Source of the DNA: Pseudomonadota bacterium
GTDB taxonomy: Bacteria; Pseudomonadota; Gammaproteobacteria; Burkholderiales; Burkholderiaceae_F
NCBI GenBank assembly: GCA_029778535.1
Contig: JAKOQB010000229.1
Span: 32,755-96,754, forward strand
Direction of reading: 5' to 3'
Length of the DNA: 64,000 bases
The notes below the pieces were generated by a model, which was given only the letters and a program-made list of their open reading frames with translations, had not been told where the DNA came from and made no database searches. This document shows positions 51,032 through 58,988 of this stretch, piece after piece. A program made the translations under genes and the position numbers. Each line of letters begins with the position of its first letter. Position 1 is the first letter of the stretch.

Positions 51032-51709
51032 TTAGAGGATTTGCTTGATGTCCGAATAGGCCACCGGACCGATGCCGGAGAGGATCAGCTGCATCTGCGC
51101 GCCGTCCGTCCGCACGCCGTCGACGCGCGCGGCCGCGAGCGTGTCCACGCCGATCTCCTGCGCGCCGGCGAATGCCTTCGCGCTGAACGTGTAGCGGCCC
51201 GCGGCCACCGCGTCGCCCGCGTCGTCGCGCCCGTCCCACGCGAACGACTGCAGTCCCTGCGGCTGCGCGCCGAGCTCGAGCCGGCGCACGACCTGGCCGT
51301 TGGCGTCGCGGATCTCGATCGACACGCGATCGACCGCCGCCGGCAGGTCGATGCCGCCGGTGACGGGGCCCGCGCCCGCCGCGAGCGTGTCGCCCGCGAC
51401 CAGAACGCTGCGGCCGGTGAGTTGCGCGGCCTGCAGCGACTGCAGGCTCGCGAACTGCGCCATCAGCTGGCCGACGCTGTCGGCCATGTTGTTGATGCCG
51501 GTGACGGTGCTGATCTGCGCCATCTGCGTCGTCACCTGCGCGTTGTCGAGCGGATTGAGCGGATCCTGGTTGTTCATCTGCGCGACCAGCAGCTTCAGGA
51601 AGCGGTCGTTGATCTCGCTCGCGCTGCTCTCCTTCGCGTTCGAACGGTTGTTGAGCTGCGCGATCAGCGCCGACCTGTCCTGCTGCGAAACGGTGTTCAC
51701 CGCGGCCAT
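51032..51709 (-). CDS. flgD: Flagellar hook-cap protein FlgD
   Basis: Scaffold of 225 residues needed for hook polymerisation and later discarded. The N-terminal export/cap motif INDRFLKLLVAQMNNQDPLN and ELTTQ-like VTTQMAQISTVTGINNM are present, followed by the FLN-like domain with FAWDGRDDAGDAVAAGRYTF. ATG 51709 has GGGAGG seven bases upstream, so it is preferred over the GTG at 51727 that overlaps the flgC stop. Confidence 0.95.
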   Translation of the reverse strand: MAAVNTVSQQDRSALIAQLNNRSNAKESSASEINDRFLKLLVAQMNNQDPLNPLDNAQVTTQMAQISTVTGINNMADSVGQLMAQFASLQSLQAAQLTGRSVLVAGDTLAAGAGPVTGGIDLPAAVDRVSIEIRDANGQVVRRLELGAQPQGLQSFAWDGRDDAGDAVAAGRYTFSAKAFAGAQEIGVDTLAAARVDGVRTDGAQMQLILSGIGPVAYSDIKQIL

Positions 51710-51723
51710 CGGATCGCCTCCCG

Positions 51724-52131
51724 TCACGACCCGAGCTGCAGCGTCTTCTGCAGCAGCGTCTTGGCCGTGTTCATCACGTCGATGTTGGTCTGGTAGCTGC
51801 GCGACGCGGAGATCATGTTGACCATCTCCTCGACCACGTTCACGTTGCTCATCGTCACGTAGCCCTGCTCGTCCGCGAGCGGATGGCTCGGGTCGTGGAT
51901 GCGGCGCGGCGCCGAGTTGTCCTCGGTCACCTGCGCCACGCGCACGCCGGCCGCGGTCGGGTCGGAATCGACCAGCTGCGTCTGGAACACGACCTGCCGC
52001 GCCTTGTACGGCTTGCCGTCCGGCCCCGCGACCGCGTCCGCGTTGGCCAGGTTGCTCGCCACCACGTTCAGCCGCTGGCTCTGCGCGGAAACCGCGCTGC
52101 CGCTGACGGTGAAGACCTTGAATAGCGACAT
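51724..52131 (-). CDS. flgC: Flagellar proximal rod protein FlgC
   Basis: Rod protein of 135 residues: [49 protein letters not shown] and the C-terminal [20 protein letters not shown]. Normal length. It follows flgB across an inverted-repeat gap. Confidence 0.96.
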   Translation of the reverse strand: MSLFKVFTVSGSAVSAQSQRLNVVASNLANADAVAGPDGKPYKARQVVFQTQLVDSDPTAAGVRVAQVTEDNSAPRRIHDPSHPLADEQGYVTMSNVNVVEEMVNMISASRSYQTNIDVMNTAKTLLQKTLQLGS

Positions 52132-52152
52132 CGATGACCTCTGTTTGGTCCT

Positions 52153-52246
52153 GAGGAGTCAGGATTCAGGAGTCAGGATTCAGCTGAGCGAGCCCGCGCG
52201 CTGCGGCCGGCTGAATCCTGAATCCTCCTCAGTCCTGAATCCTGCC
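52153..52246. repeat. Inverted heptamer arrays (TCAGGAT/TCAGGAG family) between flgC and flgB
   Basis: A second heptamer family. Left arm 52153-52183 has alternating CAGGAGT and CAGGATT units; right arm 52210-52246 has the inverse complement (AATCCTG, CCTCAGT). They can pair as a hairpin in the flgB-flgC message. The same family appears at 62899-62920. Confidence 0.9.
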
Positions 52247-52249
52247 TTT

Positions 52250-52660
52250 TCATTGCCCGTTGATCGCCAGCGTTAGCGTGCGGATCTGACCGTTCAGGAA
52301 ACGAAGGCTCGCTTCGTAGCGCACGGTGTTGTCGGCGAAGCCGGCGCGCTCCAGATCCATGTCGACCGTATTGCCGTCGAGCGCGGTCTGCGGCGGCAGC
52401 CGGTATTGAAGTTGCGGGCCGCCGCTGCCCAGACCGGTCGGCGCCAGGTGGCCGGGCTGAGTGCGCGCGGCGGGCGTGGCCGTGGTCACGCGCTGCAATC
52501 CGGTCGCGGTTTCGAGCGCCTTTCGAAAATCGAAATCGCGCGCCTTGTAGTTCGGCGTATCCGCGTTGGCCAGGTTGCCCGCCAGCACGCGGCCGCGCTC
52601 CGAGCGCAGCAGCAGTGCCGAGGCGTTGAAGTCCAGCGTTTGCGTCAAACGGTCGATCAT
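52250..52660 (-). CDS. flgB: Flagellar proximal rod protein FlgB
   Basis: Rod protein of 136 residues, first gene of the flgBCDEFGHIJKL operon: MIDRLTQTLDFNASALLLRS, VLAGNLANADTPNYKARDFD, GNTVDMDLERAGFADNTVRY and ASLRFLNGQIRTL. No convincing sigma-54 or sigma-28 site was found on the minus strand immediately upstream. Confidence 0.95.
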   Translation of the reverse strand: MIDRLTQTLDFNASALLLRSERGRVLAGNLANADTPNYKARDFDFRKALETATGLQRVTTATPAARTQPGHLAPTGLGSGGPQLQYRLPPQTALDGNTVDMDLERAGFADNTVRYEASLRFLNGQIRTLTLAINGQ

Positions 52661-52671
52661 TCGAACCGCCC

Positions 52672-52698
52672 TAAAGATTCGTTCAGTGCGGCCGATTA
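52672..52698 (+). promoter_or_regulatory. Sigma-28 (FliA) promoter for flgA
   Basis: TAAA at 52672-52675, a 15-base spacer and GCCGATTA at 52691-52698 fit the TAAA-N15-GCCGATAA consensus. It is oriented towards flgA, with about 97 bases to the start codon. Confidence 0.8.
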
Positions 52699-52794
52699 TT
52701 CGCGTGGGAGGCAAGGACGATCGGCCGATAAGCCGGGCTTGCGCGCGCCTTTCTTGCGCTTCGGCCTGCCGCGCGGGCGGTCACACTGCCGGCC

Positions 52795-53484
52795 ATGAAG
52801 CGCTTTCTTCCCGCCGTCTGCCTCTGCCTGCTCAGCGGCGCGGCCGGTGCGCAGGCCGCTGCTCACGAGCCTGTGCGGCAGTTCGTTCAGCGCGAGGCGG
52901 CGGCGGTCGCCGCCCAGCTCGGCGCCAGCGTACGGCTGGAGGTTGCGGTCGGCGCGCTGCCGAGCGGAATGCAGCTCGCGCCGTGCGCGCGCATCGAACC
53001 CTTCGTGCCGAGCGGCGTGCGCCTGTGGGGCCGCACGCACGTCGGCATGCGCTGCATGGAGGGCGCGAACTGGTCGGTGCTGGTGCCGGTGACGGTGAAG
53101 ATCTTCGGCCCCGCGCTGGTCGCCGCGCGGCCGCTCGCGGCGCTGCAGACGATCGCGCCCGACGACCTGCGCATCGCCGAGGTCGAATGGACGCGCGAAG
53201 CGCAGGGAGTGGCGACCGATCCGGCGCAGATCGACCACCGCGTGCTGACGCGTCCGCTCGGCGTCGGCCAGCCGGTGCCGCTGGCGGCGCTGCGTGCGCC
53301 GCTCGCGGTCGGTCAGGGCGATCCGGTCAAGGTGCTGGGCCAGGGCCGCGGCTTCACGATCCAGACCGACGGTATCGCGCTGGCCGCCGCTCAGGAAGGA
53401 CAGCCGGTCCGCGTGCGGACCGAGTCCGGCAGAATCCTGACCGGTATCGCGCGCGCCGGCCGCAGCGTCGAGCTTCAGTTCTGA
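52795..53484 (+). CDS. flgA: P-ring assembly chaperone FlgA
   Basis: Periplasmic protein of 229 residues that assists FlgI ring formation. Signal peptide MKRFLPAVCLCLLSGAAGAQ, then SAF-domain features such as ALQTIAPDDLRIAEVEW, VLTRPLGVGQPVPLAALR and the C-terminal VRTESGRILTGIARAGRSVE. Divergent from flgB and under a FliA-type promoter. Confidence 0.94.
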   Translation: MKRFLPAVCLCLLSGAAGAQAAAHEPVRQFVQREAAAVAAQLGASVRLEVAVGALPSGMQLAPCARIEPFVPSGVRLWGRTHVGMRCMEGANWSVLVPVTVKIFGPALVAARPLAALQTIAPDDLRIAEVEWTREAQGVATDPAQIDHRVLTRPLGVGQPVPLAALRAPLAVGQGDPVKVLGQGRGFTIQTDGIALAAAQEGQPVRVRTESGRILTGIARAGRSVELQF

Positions 53485-53539
53485 AGATTGACCGGCTTTT
53501 GCCGATCTTCTTCGGACCACGGTTCGCGGCCGGCGACCC

Positions 53540-53566
53540 TAAAGTTTCGATCGGGCGGGCCGAATT
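53540..53566 (+). promoter_or_regulatory. Sigma-28 (FliA) promoter for flgM
   Basis: TAAAGTTT at 53540-53547, 11 bases, GCCGAATT at 53559-53566: near-perfect match to TAAAGTTT-N11-GCCGATAA. It lies 36 bases before the flgM ATG, allowing FliA-dependent synthesis of its own anti-sigma factor. Confidence 0.9.
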
Positions 53567-53602
53567 GACAGGCGAGTCAGTGGGCAGCTCGCTGGAGGCA
53601 CC

Positions 53603-53890
53603 ATGAAGATTTCGAGCACATCCGAACCGCTGCGTCCCGACCGGATCGTTCCGGCCGGCGATGCGCGCACGGCCGCCAGGCAGGACGTTGCCGAGACCGA
53701 AAAGGTCCAGCTCTCCGACCTCGCCGCGCGGCTGAGCCAGCTCGAGACGCAGTTCGGGCAGGGCGACTTCGACGCGACGAAGGTCGCCGAGGTGCGGCAG
53801 GCAATCGCCGCGGGCCGCTTCAAGGTCGACTCCGAGGCGGTCGCCGACAAGCTGCTGTCGAGCGTGGCCGAACTGCTCGGCCGCAAATAG
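53603..53890 (+). CDS. flgM: Anti-sigma-28 factor FlgM
   Basis: Small, probably disordered protein of 95 residues that holds FliA inactive until it is exported through the finished hook. The C-terminal helices VAEVRQAIAAGRFKVDSEAV and ADKLLSSVAELLGRK are the FliA-binding part. A GGAGG site precedes the ATG. It is followed six bases later by flgN. Confidence 0.93.
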   Translation: MKISSTSEPLRPDRIVPAGDARTAARQDVAETEKVQLSDLAARLSQLETQFGQGDFDATKVAEVRQAIAAGRFKVDSEAVADKLLSSVAELLGRK

Positions 53891-53896
53891 ACGCGC

Positions 53897-54262
53897 ATGG
53901 GCGCCGACGCGAGCCCGGCGGTCGCGCTGCTCGATGCGCTGGTGCGCTCGCTGCACGAGGAAAGCGACGCGCTCGTCGCCGGCGATCTGGAGCGGTTGCA
54001 GGCCGCCGCCGCGCGCAAGAACGACGCGCTCGCGCGCCTTGCGCCGGAGCTGAAACGAATTCCCGAAACGCAGCGCCGGCAGCACGAGAAGACGCTGCGC
54101 GCCGCGCGGCAGATGAACGAACGCAACGCGCGCATTCTCGCGGTCCGCATGTCGATGAACCGCGCGCGCGTCGATACGCTGCTCAACGCGGCCGGTAGCA
54201 ACCTGTACTCGGCTGACGGCGGTGTCGGCCACCACGCCGCCCTCACCCGCGCGCGCGCCTGA
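53897..54262 (+). CDS. flgN: Flagellar export chaperone FlgN
   Basis: Helical chaperone of 121 residues for FlgK and FlgL. It shows ALLDALVRSLHEESDALVAG, DLERLQAAAARKNDALARL and QMNERNARILAVRMSMNRAR. Sequence is weakly conserved in the family; position after flgM and length support the call. Confidence 0.85.
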   Translation: MGADASPAVALLDALVRSLHEESDALVAGDLERLQAAAARKNDALARLAPELKRIPETQRRQHEKTLRAARQMNERNARILAVRMSMNRARVDTLLNAAGSNLYSADGGVGHHAALTRARA

Positions 54263-54289
54263 GCGCTCGCGCACCGCGCAGCTTCTCCG

Positions 54290-54865
54290 TCAGGACAGGA
54301 TTCCGGCCAGATCGATGCTCACGCCGGGCAGCAGCGCGATCGGCGTGGCACCCGGCGTCTCGGTCGCGGTGATGTCGGCGTAGCTCGCGCCGGCGGGCCG
54401 GCGGAAGAATCGCACCAGCCGGTTGTCCAGATCGACGATCCAGACCTCCGGCACGCCGTGCTGCGCGTACAGCGGCAGCTTGACGCCGCGATCGAAAGCA
54501 AGCGTGCTTTCGGACACCTCGATCAGCAGCAGCACGTCGGCGGCCGTCGGATGCGCTTGTGCGTATTCGTTCGGCGTCGGTCTGAGCAGCATCAGATCCG
54601 GCTCGGGCTCGGACCGGTCGCCAAGACGCAGCGGCAACTGGCACGACACGATCGCCCGTTCTTTCACGGTCAACTGCAGCAGGCGATCGAGGCGCCTGAC
54701 GACCCATGCGTGCGTGCCCTTCATCGGCGCCATATCGACGATCTCCCCCTCGATCAGTTCGACGCGCGCATCAGGCGCGAGCACTCCGGCGTCGGCCATG
54801 CGGTGATATTCCGCGACCGTCAGGCGGTGCCGCTGCATCAATCCGGGTTCTTCCACGACGCCCAT
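54290..54865 (-). CDS. Uma2-family (DUF820) putative endonuclease
   Basis: Protein of 191 residues with a PD-(D/E)XK-like arrangement: VELIEGEIVDMAPMKGTHAW near the N-terminus, then EPEPDLMLLRP, LLLIEVSESTLAFDRGVKLP and LYAQHGVPEVWIVDLDNRLV. The family is common, often multicopy, and its role is undefined. It interrupts the flagellar locus, convergent with flgN, so it is probably an acquired cargo gene. An internal ATG (MQRHRLTV) is an alternative start. Confidence 0.85.
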   Translation of the reverse strand: MGVVEEPGLMQRHRLTVAEYHRMADAGVLAPDARVELIEGEIVDMAPMKGTHAWVVRRLDRLLQLTVKERAIVSCQLPLRLGDRSEPEPDLMLLRPTPNEYAQAHPTAADVLLLIEVSESTLAFDRGVKLPLYAQHGVPEVWIVDLDNRLVRFFRRPAGASYADITATETPGATPIALLPGVSIDLAGILS

Positions 54866-54949
54866 TTCGGCCTCTGTGCAGGCGCGCCCCCATTCTAGGC
54901 CGGCGCGGCGAGGAGCGACCGGCGCCGGCCGTCGCCGGCGTCCGCTGCT

Positions 54950-55654
54950 TCAGCGGCGCGCGTCCAGCCGCGCGCGGATGTGAAACAGCTCCGCCGCGCG
55001 CTCGACCTTCAGCTTCTGCATCAGGTTGGCGCGGTGCGCCTCGACCGTGCGGACGCTGACGCCGAACTGCTGTGCGATCTCGCGGTTCTGCAGGCCGTCG
55101 GTGACGAGCTGGAACACCTCGCGCTCCCGCTCGCTCAGCACGCCGATGCGCCGCTCGAGCTCCGCGAGGTCGGCGGACTGCCGCACCCGGCTTTCGTCGC
55201 TGGCGAGCGCGCGCGCCACGACGTCGAGCAGTTCGTTGGCGTCGGCGGGCTTCTGCAGGAAGTCGACCGCGCCGGCCAGCAGCGCGGCGCGCGCCACCGC
55301 CACGTCGGACGCGCCGGTCAGCACCACGATCGGCAGCCCCGGATAGTCGCGCTGCAGCCGCTGCTGCAACTGCAGGCCGCCCATGCCGGGCAGGCCCACG
55401 TCGAGCACGACGCAGCACGGCCGCTGCAACGGCCCGCCTTCGAGCAATGCCTCGGCACTCGGGAAGCCGCGCGCGGCGATTCCGCGCAGGCTCAACGTCT
55501 GCTGCACCACCTCGCGCAGCAACGCGTCGTCCTCGACGACATAGACGGTCAGCGCGTCGGTATCGAGTCCTTCGGCCTTCATCGGCGGCGCGAGGGCGTC
55601 ATCCAGGGCCGCAGCGTCGCTTGGCATCGGGGGCAAAGGCGAAGGATCCATCAT
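54950..55654 (-). CDS. FixJ-type LuxR-family response regulator
   Basis: Regulator of 234 residues with a 35-residue acidic/proline N-terminal extension, a receiver (VYVVEDDALLREVV; acceptor Asp in CVVLDVGLPGMGG; Lys in DFLQKPADAN) and a LuxR HTH (LSEREREVFQLVTDGLQNRE, FGVSVRTVEAHRANLMQKL). No kinase adjoins it. It is downstream of fliA in the same direction, 143 bases away, so co-transcription with the flagellar operon is possible but unproven. Confidence 0.9.
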   Translation of the reverse strand: MMDPSPLPPMPSDAAALDDALAPPMKAEGLDTDALTVYVVEDDALLREVVQQTLSLRGIAARGFPSAEALLEGGPLQRPCCVVLDVGLPGMGGLQLQQRLQRDYPGLPIVVLTGASDVAVARAALLAGAVDFLQKPADANELLDVVARALASDESRVRQSADLAELERRIGVLSEREREVFQLVTDGLQNREIAQQFGVSVRTVEAHRANLMQKLKVERAAELFHIRARLDARR

Positions 55655-55797
55655 CTGCGTTCACGGGCGCGCGCGTTCTGCGCGCGAAAGACATCTCACG
55701 GCGAGCGCGGAGGATACAGCGCATGCACCGCAAACGCAGCGCCATTGCACTCCAAGTCACCGGCGTCGATCGGAGTTCGTAGCAGTACGTAGCGCGC

Positions 55798-56529
55798 CTA
55801 CCAGCTCTTGAGCTTCGCCCGCAGCCGCGCAACCGCCTGGCTGTGCAACTGGCACACGCGCGACTCTGTCACGCCGAGCACCGCGCCGATTTCCTTCAGG
55901 TTCATGTCCTGGTCGTAGTACAGGCTCATCAAGAGCTTCTCGCGCTCCGGCAGATCCTCGATCGCCGCGACCAACGCGCCGCGAAAGCGCTTGTCGCGCA
56001 GGATGCTCGACGGATCGCCGCCCGCGTCGGCGACGTGGCGCTCGAGGTAGTCCTCGTCGTCGCCGTCGTGGCCGAGATCGTCGAAGTAGATCAGCTGCGC
56101 GCCGCGCGCGTCGTTCAGCATCTCCTGGTATTCGGATACGGGAATCGCCAGCTCGCGCGCGATCTCGGCCTCGGTCGGCGCGCGCTTCAGTTTCCCCTCG
56201 AGCCGGTGCACCGCGTTTTCGATGTCGCGCTGGCTCTTGCGCGCGGAGCGGGGCATCCAGTCGCCGGCGCGCAGCTCGTCGAGCATCGCGCCGCGGATGC
56301 GGCTGGCGGCGTACGCCTCGAACGCGACGCCCTGCGATTCCTCGAAGCGGCCGACCGCGTCCATCAGCCCGATCATGCCGGCCTGGATCATGTCGTCCAG
56401 TTCGACATTGGCGGGCAGCCTGGCGATCAACTGGTGCGCCAGCCGCCGCACCAGCGGCGCGTACTGGTTGACCCAGCCCTGCCGGTCCAGCGTGCCGCGC
56501 GCGCTGTAGACGAACGCCTCGTTCTTCAA
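55798..56529 (-). CDS. fliA: Flagellar sigma factor FliA (sigma-28)
   Basis: Alternative sigma factor of 243 residues for late flagellar and chemotaxis genes. Region 2 has YAPLVRRLAHQLIARLPANV, DDMIQAGMIGLMDAVGRFEE and FEAYAASRIRGAMLDELRAG; region 4 has LPEREKLLMSLYYDQDMNLK and EIGAVLGVTESRVCQLHSQA. The TTG start overlaps the flhG stop and has GGAGAG six bases upstream. FlgM (53.6 kb) is its expected inhibitor. The operon it ends begins with a FliA-type promoter. Confidence 0.95.
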   Translation of the reverse strand: MKNEAFVYSARGTLDRQGWVNQYAPLVRRLAHQLIARLPANVELDDMIQAGMIGLMDAVGRFEESQGVAFEAYAASRIRGAMLDELRAGDWMPRSARKSQRDIENAVHRLEGKLKRAPTEAEIARELAIPVSEYQEMLNDARGAQLIYFDDLGHDGDDEDYLERHVADAGGDPSSILRDKRFRGALVAAIEDLPEREKLLMSLYYDQDMNLKEIGAVLGVTESRVCQLHSQAVARLRAKLKSW

Positions 56530-57293
56530 CCCACACTCTCCGTTTTCAACTGCGCCAGATCCCAGGTGCCGGCGGTGCGCACCACGCGCGCCAGGTCGCG
56601 CGCGACGAGGGCGGCTCCGCCGAAGCTCACCGGCGCGGTCGACCATAACGCGGCGGATGCCGCCATCCTCTGCGACAGGGTATAGGCGGCCGCTTCTTCG
56701 ATTCCGAGGAAAAGCAGGCGAAATTCGAGGTTGTCCGCCAGTTCGTTGGCGTGCCGGATCTCGCCCAGCACCGCGGCCACGTCGTTGCGCGTCGGCTGCA
56801 CCGGCACCAGCACGTCGCCGCCCGGCGCCAGCGGCGCGAACGCCGCCTGGATCAGCAGCAGCACCAGATCGAACCCGCGTCGCGCGGCGAGCGCCGCGCC
56901 GAGCAGTTGCGGCAACGGCGTGCGCGCGCGCAGCGCCTGTTCGAACGCGCGCGCGGCCGGCAGCACGGCGAGCCCCGGCGCGGCATCGAGCAGCACCGCG
57001 GCAGCGGCGCATTCGCCGCGCTGCGCGTGCGCGAGGTCGTAGCGCGCGCGCAGGCCGATCGCGGCGGCGATCTGCACCCGCGCCGCGTCGACCACCAGCG
57101 TGCGGGTGCCGTGCCGCGCGAAGCCCTCCGCGAGCTTGGTGAGCCACACCGCGCGCGTCTCGCAGCGCGGCTCGGGCACCAGCACCGGCAGCACGCGCAC
57201 ACCGCGCTGCGCGAACAGGCGTCGCAGGCCGGCCGCCTGGTCCTCGACGTTCGACGACGGGAACTCCATCAGGGCATCCATCGCCGGCCTCAC
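56526..57293 (-). CDS. flhG: Degenerate FlhG/FleN-like protein without a P-loop
   Basis: MinD-type protein of 255 residues in the flhG position between flhF and fliA. The N-terminal DQAAGLR (residues 18-24) is the DQAxxLR helix that stimulates FlhF GTPase in FlhG. The following strand and the LVVDAARVQIAAAIGLRARYD segment align with the MinD/FlhG fold (canonically LLLDADLGLANVDVLLG). The nucleotide-binding GKGGVGKT is replaced by VPEPRCETRAVWLT, so ATP binding and ATP-driven dimerisation are unlikely. GTG 57293 overlaps the flhF stop; ATG 57281 is an alternative. Confidence 0.8.
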   Translation of the reverse strand: MRPAMDALMEFPSSNVEDQAAGLRRLFAQRGVRVLPVLVPEPRCETRAVWLTKLAEGFARHGTRTLVVDAARVQIAAAIGLRARYDLAHAQRGECAAAAVLLDAAPGLAVLPAARAFEQALRARTPLPQLLGAALAARRGFDLVLLLIQAAFAPLAPGGDVLVPVQPTRNDVAAVLGEIRHANELADNLEFRLLFLGIEEAAAYTLSQRMAASAALWSTAPVSFGGAALVARDLARVVRTAGTWDLAQLKTESVG

Positions 57294-58891
57294 GCGAATA
57301 CCTGCGGATGTGCCGCGCGCTGCGAGGTGGCGAGCAGCGCGGCCTCGTCGTCGTTCAACGCGAACGGCGCGCCACCCGGCTGCAGCGCCGCCGCCGCGAG
57401 TTGGGTCGCATCCGCGGCGAGCCAGTCTTCCGGCACGCGCTGGCCATGCGTGGCGCCCATCAGCACCAGCTTGTGGCGCAGCACGCTGTCGAGCGCGCCG
57501 CCGATGCGCGCGGCCTCGTCGAGCTTGGTCAGGATCGCGGCGCCGGCCTCGCGCGCGCGCCAGGCGCGCGCGACCGCCTCGAGCGTCTCGGCGTGCGACG
57601 CGGCATTGAGCAGCAGTACGCGCTGCACCGGTCGCCGCGGCGTGCCCGCCTGCTCCAGCATCGCCAGCATTTCCTCGAGGCGCTCGTCCCGCTGCGACAC
57701 GCCACAGGTGTCGATCAGCACCAGCCGCTTATGGCTCATCGCCGCCAGCACATCGGCCAGCGTGACCGCGTCCTGCGCCAGGTGCACCGGCGTGCCGAGG
57801 ATGCGGCCGTAAGTGCGCAACTGCTCGTGCGCGCCGACCCGATACGCGTCGAGCGTGACCAGCCCGAGCTGCGCGGCGCCGTACTTCACGGCGAAGCGCG
57901 CGGCCAGCTTGGCCACCGTGGTCGTCTTGCCGACCCCCGTCGGGCCGACCAGAGCGAACACGCCGCCTCGCTCGATGATGCCGTCGTGCTCCGCCGTGCA
58001 GCGCAGGTTCAGCGCCAGCACGTCGTGCAGCCATTGCTCGCCGTTGGCGAGCGTCGCTTCGAGCGGCAGGTGCTCGGTGATGTGGCGCGCGACTTCGGTC
58101 GAGAAGCCCGCCGACAGCAGGCGCGTCATCACCCGCACCGCGACCGGGCTCCGCTTCTGCAGTTCGGCGGCCGAGGTCGCGGCGGACATCGTGGCCATCT
58201 GTTCGAGCAGCAGCGCGCGCATGCCCTGCAACTCTTCCAGCAGCCGTGCGTCGGTCCTGACCAGGCCCTGTGTCAGCGCCGGCTCGGCGCGCTGGCGGAA
58301 CACCGCGGGCGTCGGCACGGCTGCCGGAGCCACGACCGGCGTCGCGACCGCGGGCGCCGTGACGACGGGCACAGCGGCGGCGACGGCCGCTGCGGCAACC
58401 GGTGCCGCAACAGCCGGCGCCGGCTGAACGGACGCGGCCGCTGCCGCAATGGCCGGCGCGACCGGCGATGCGTGAGCGCGTGCGGCCGCTGCCGCATGAG
58501 CGGGCGCCGCCATCGCGGGCGGCGGCGCCGCGGCTTCCTGCGCGACCTGCCGGTACATCTCGGCACCGACCGGTCGCTGGATCGCCACGTCATCGGGCGG
58601 CGCGGTGCGCGTGCGGCCCTGCCGCTTCAGGAAATCGCTGAACGACTCGATCTTCGGCGCCGCATCGGCCGCGTGCACCGTCGCCGCACGCGGCTCGGCT
58701 TCGCGCGCGCGGCGCGGCGTTCGCGCGTCCTCGACCAGCGCGTCCATCGCGTCCGGCGCCGCCGCGAGGATCTCGACCCGGCCGCCGGTCAGCGCGCGGT
58801 TCGAGATGATCAGCGCGTCCTCGCCCAGCTCGCGCTTGACCTGCGCCATCGCATCGCGGGCGCTCGCGGCGGTGAATCGTTTGATCGTCAT
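57290..58891 (-). CDS. flhF: Flagellar SRP-type GTPase FlhF
   Basis: Signal-recognition-particle-type GTPase of 533 residues that sets flagellar position and number. N-terminal B domain MTIKRFTAASARDAMAQVKR with GEDALIISNR; a long Ala/Pro-rich low-complexity linker (about 115-200); NG domain with P-loop GPTGVGKT at 316-323, VTLDAYRVGAHEQLRTYGRI, LIDTCGVSQRD and the G4 motif TKLDE. FlhG-type activation by the neighbour's DQAxxLR helix is expected. Confidence 0.94.
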   Translation of the reverse strand: MTIKRFTAASARDAMAQVKRELGEDALIISNRALTGGRVEILAAAPDAMDALVEDARTPRRAREAEPRAATVHAADAAPKIESFSDFLKRQGRTRTAPPDDVAIQRPVGAEMYRQVAQEAAAPPPAMAAPAHAAAAARAHASPVAPAIAAAAASVQPAPAVAAPVAAAAVAAAVPVVTAPAVATPVVAPAAVPTPAVFRQRAEPALTQGLVRTDARLLEELQGMRALLLEQMATMSAATSAAELQKRSPVAVRVMTRLLSAGFSTEVARHITEHLPLEATLANGEQWLHDVLALNLRCTAEHDGIIERGGVFALVGPTGVGKTTTVAKLAARFAVKYGAAQLGLVTLDAYRVGAHEQLRTYGRILGTPVHLAQDAVTLADVLAAMSHKRLVLIDTCGVSQRDERLEEMLAMLEQAGTPRRPVQRVLLLNAASHAETLEAVARAWRAREAGAAILTKLDEAARIGGALDSVLRHKLVLMGATHGQRVPEDWLAADATQLAAAALQPGGAPFALNDDEAALLATSQRAAHPQVFA

Positions 58892-58894
58892 GGG

Positions 58895-58988
58895 TCAGTC
58901 CTCAGTCGGCAGTCGGCATTCGGCAGTTGTGGTTCACGGATTGCGGATTGCGCGGGTCACGGATCACGGATCACGGATCACGGATCAC
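58895..58988. repeat. Mixed heptamer arrays between flhA and flhF
   Basis: Three heptamer families follow each other: CAGTCGG-type units (58895-58927), CGGATTG twice (about 58937-58951) and TCACGGA four to five times (58957-58988). The final unit supplies the flhA TGA. No inverse arm is present. Confidence 0.88.
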
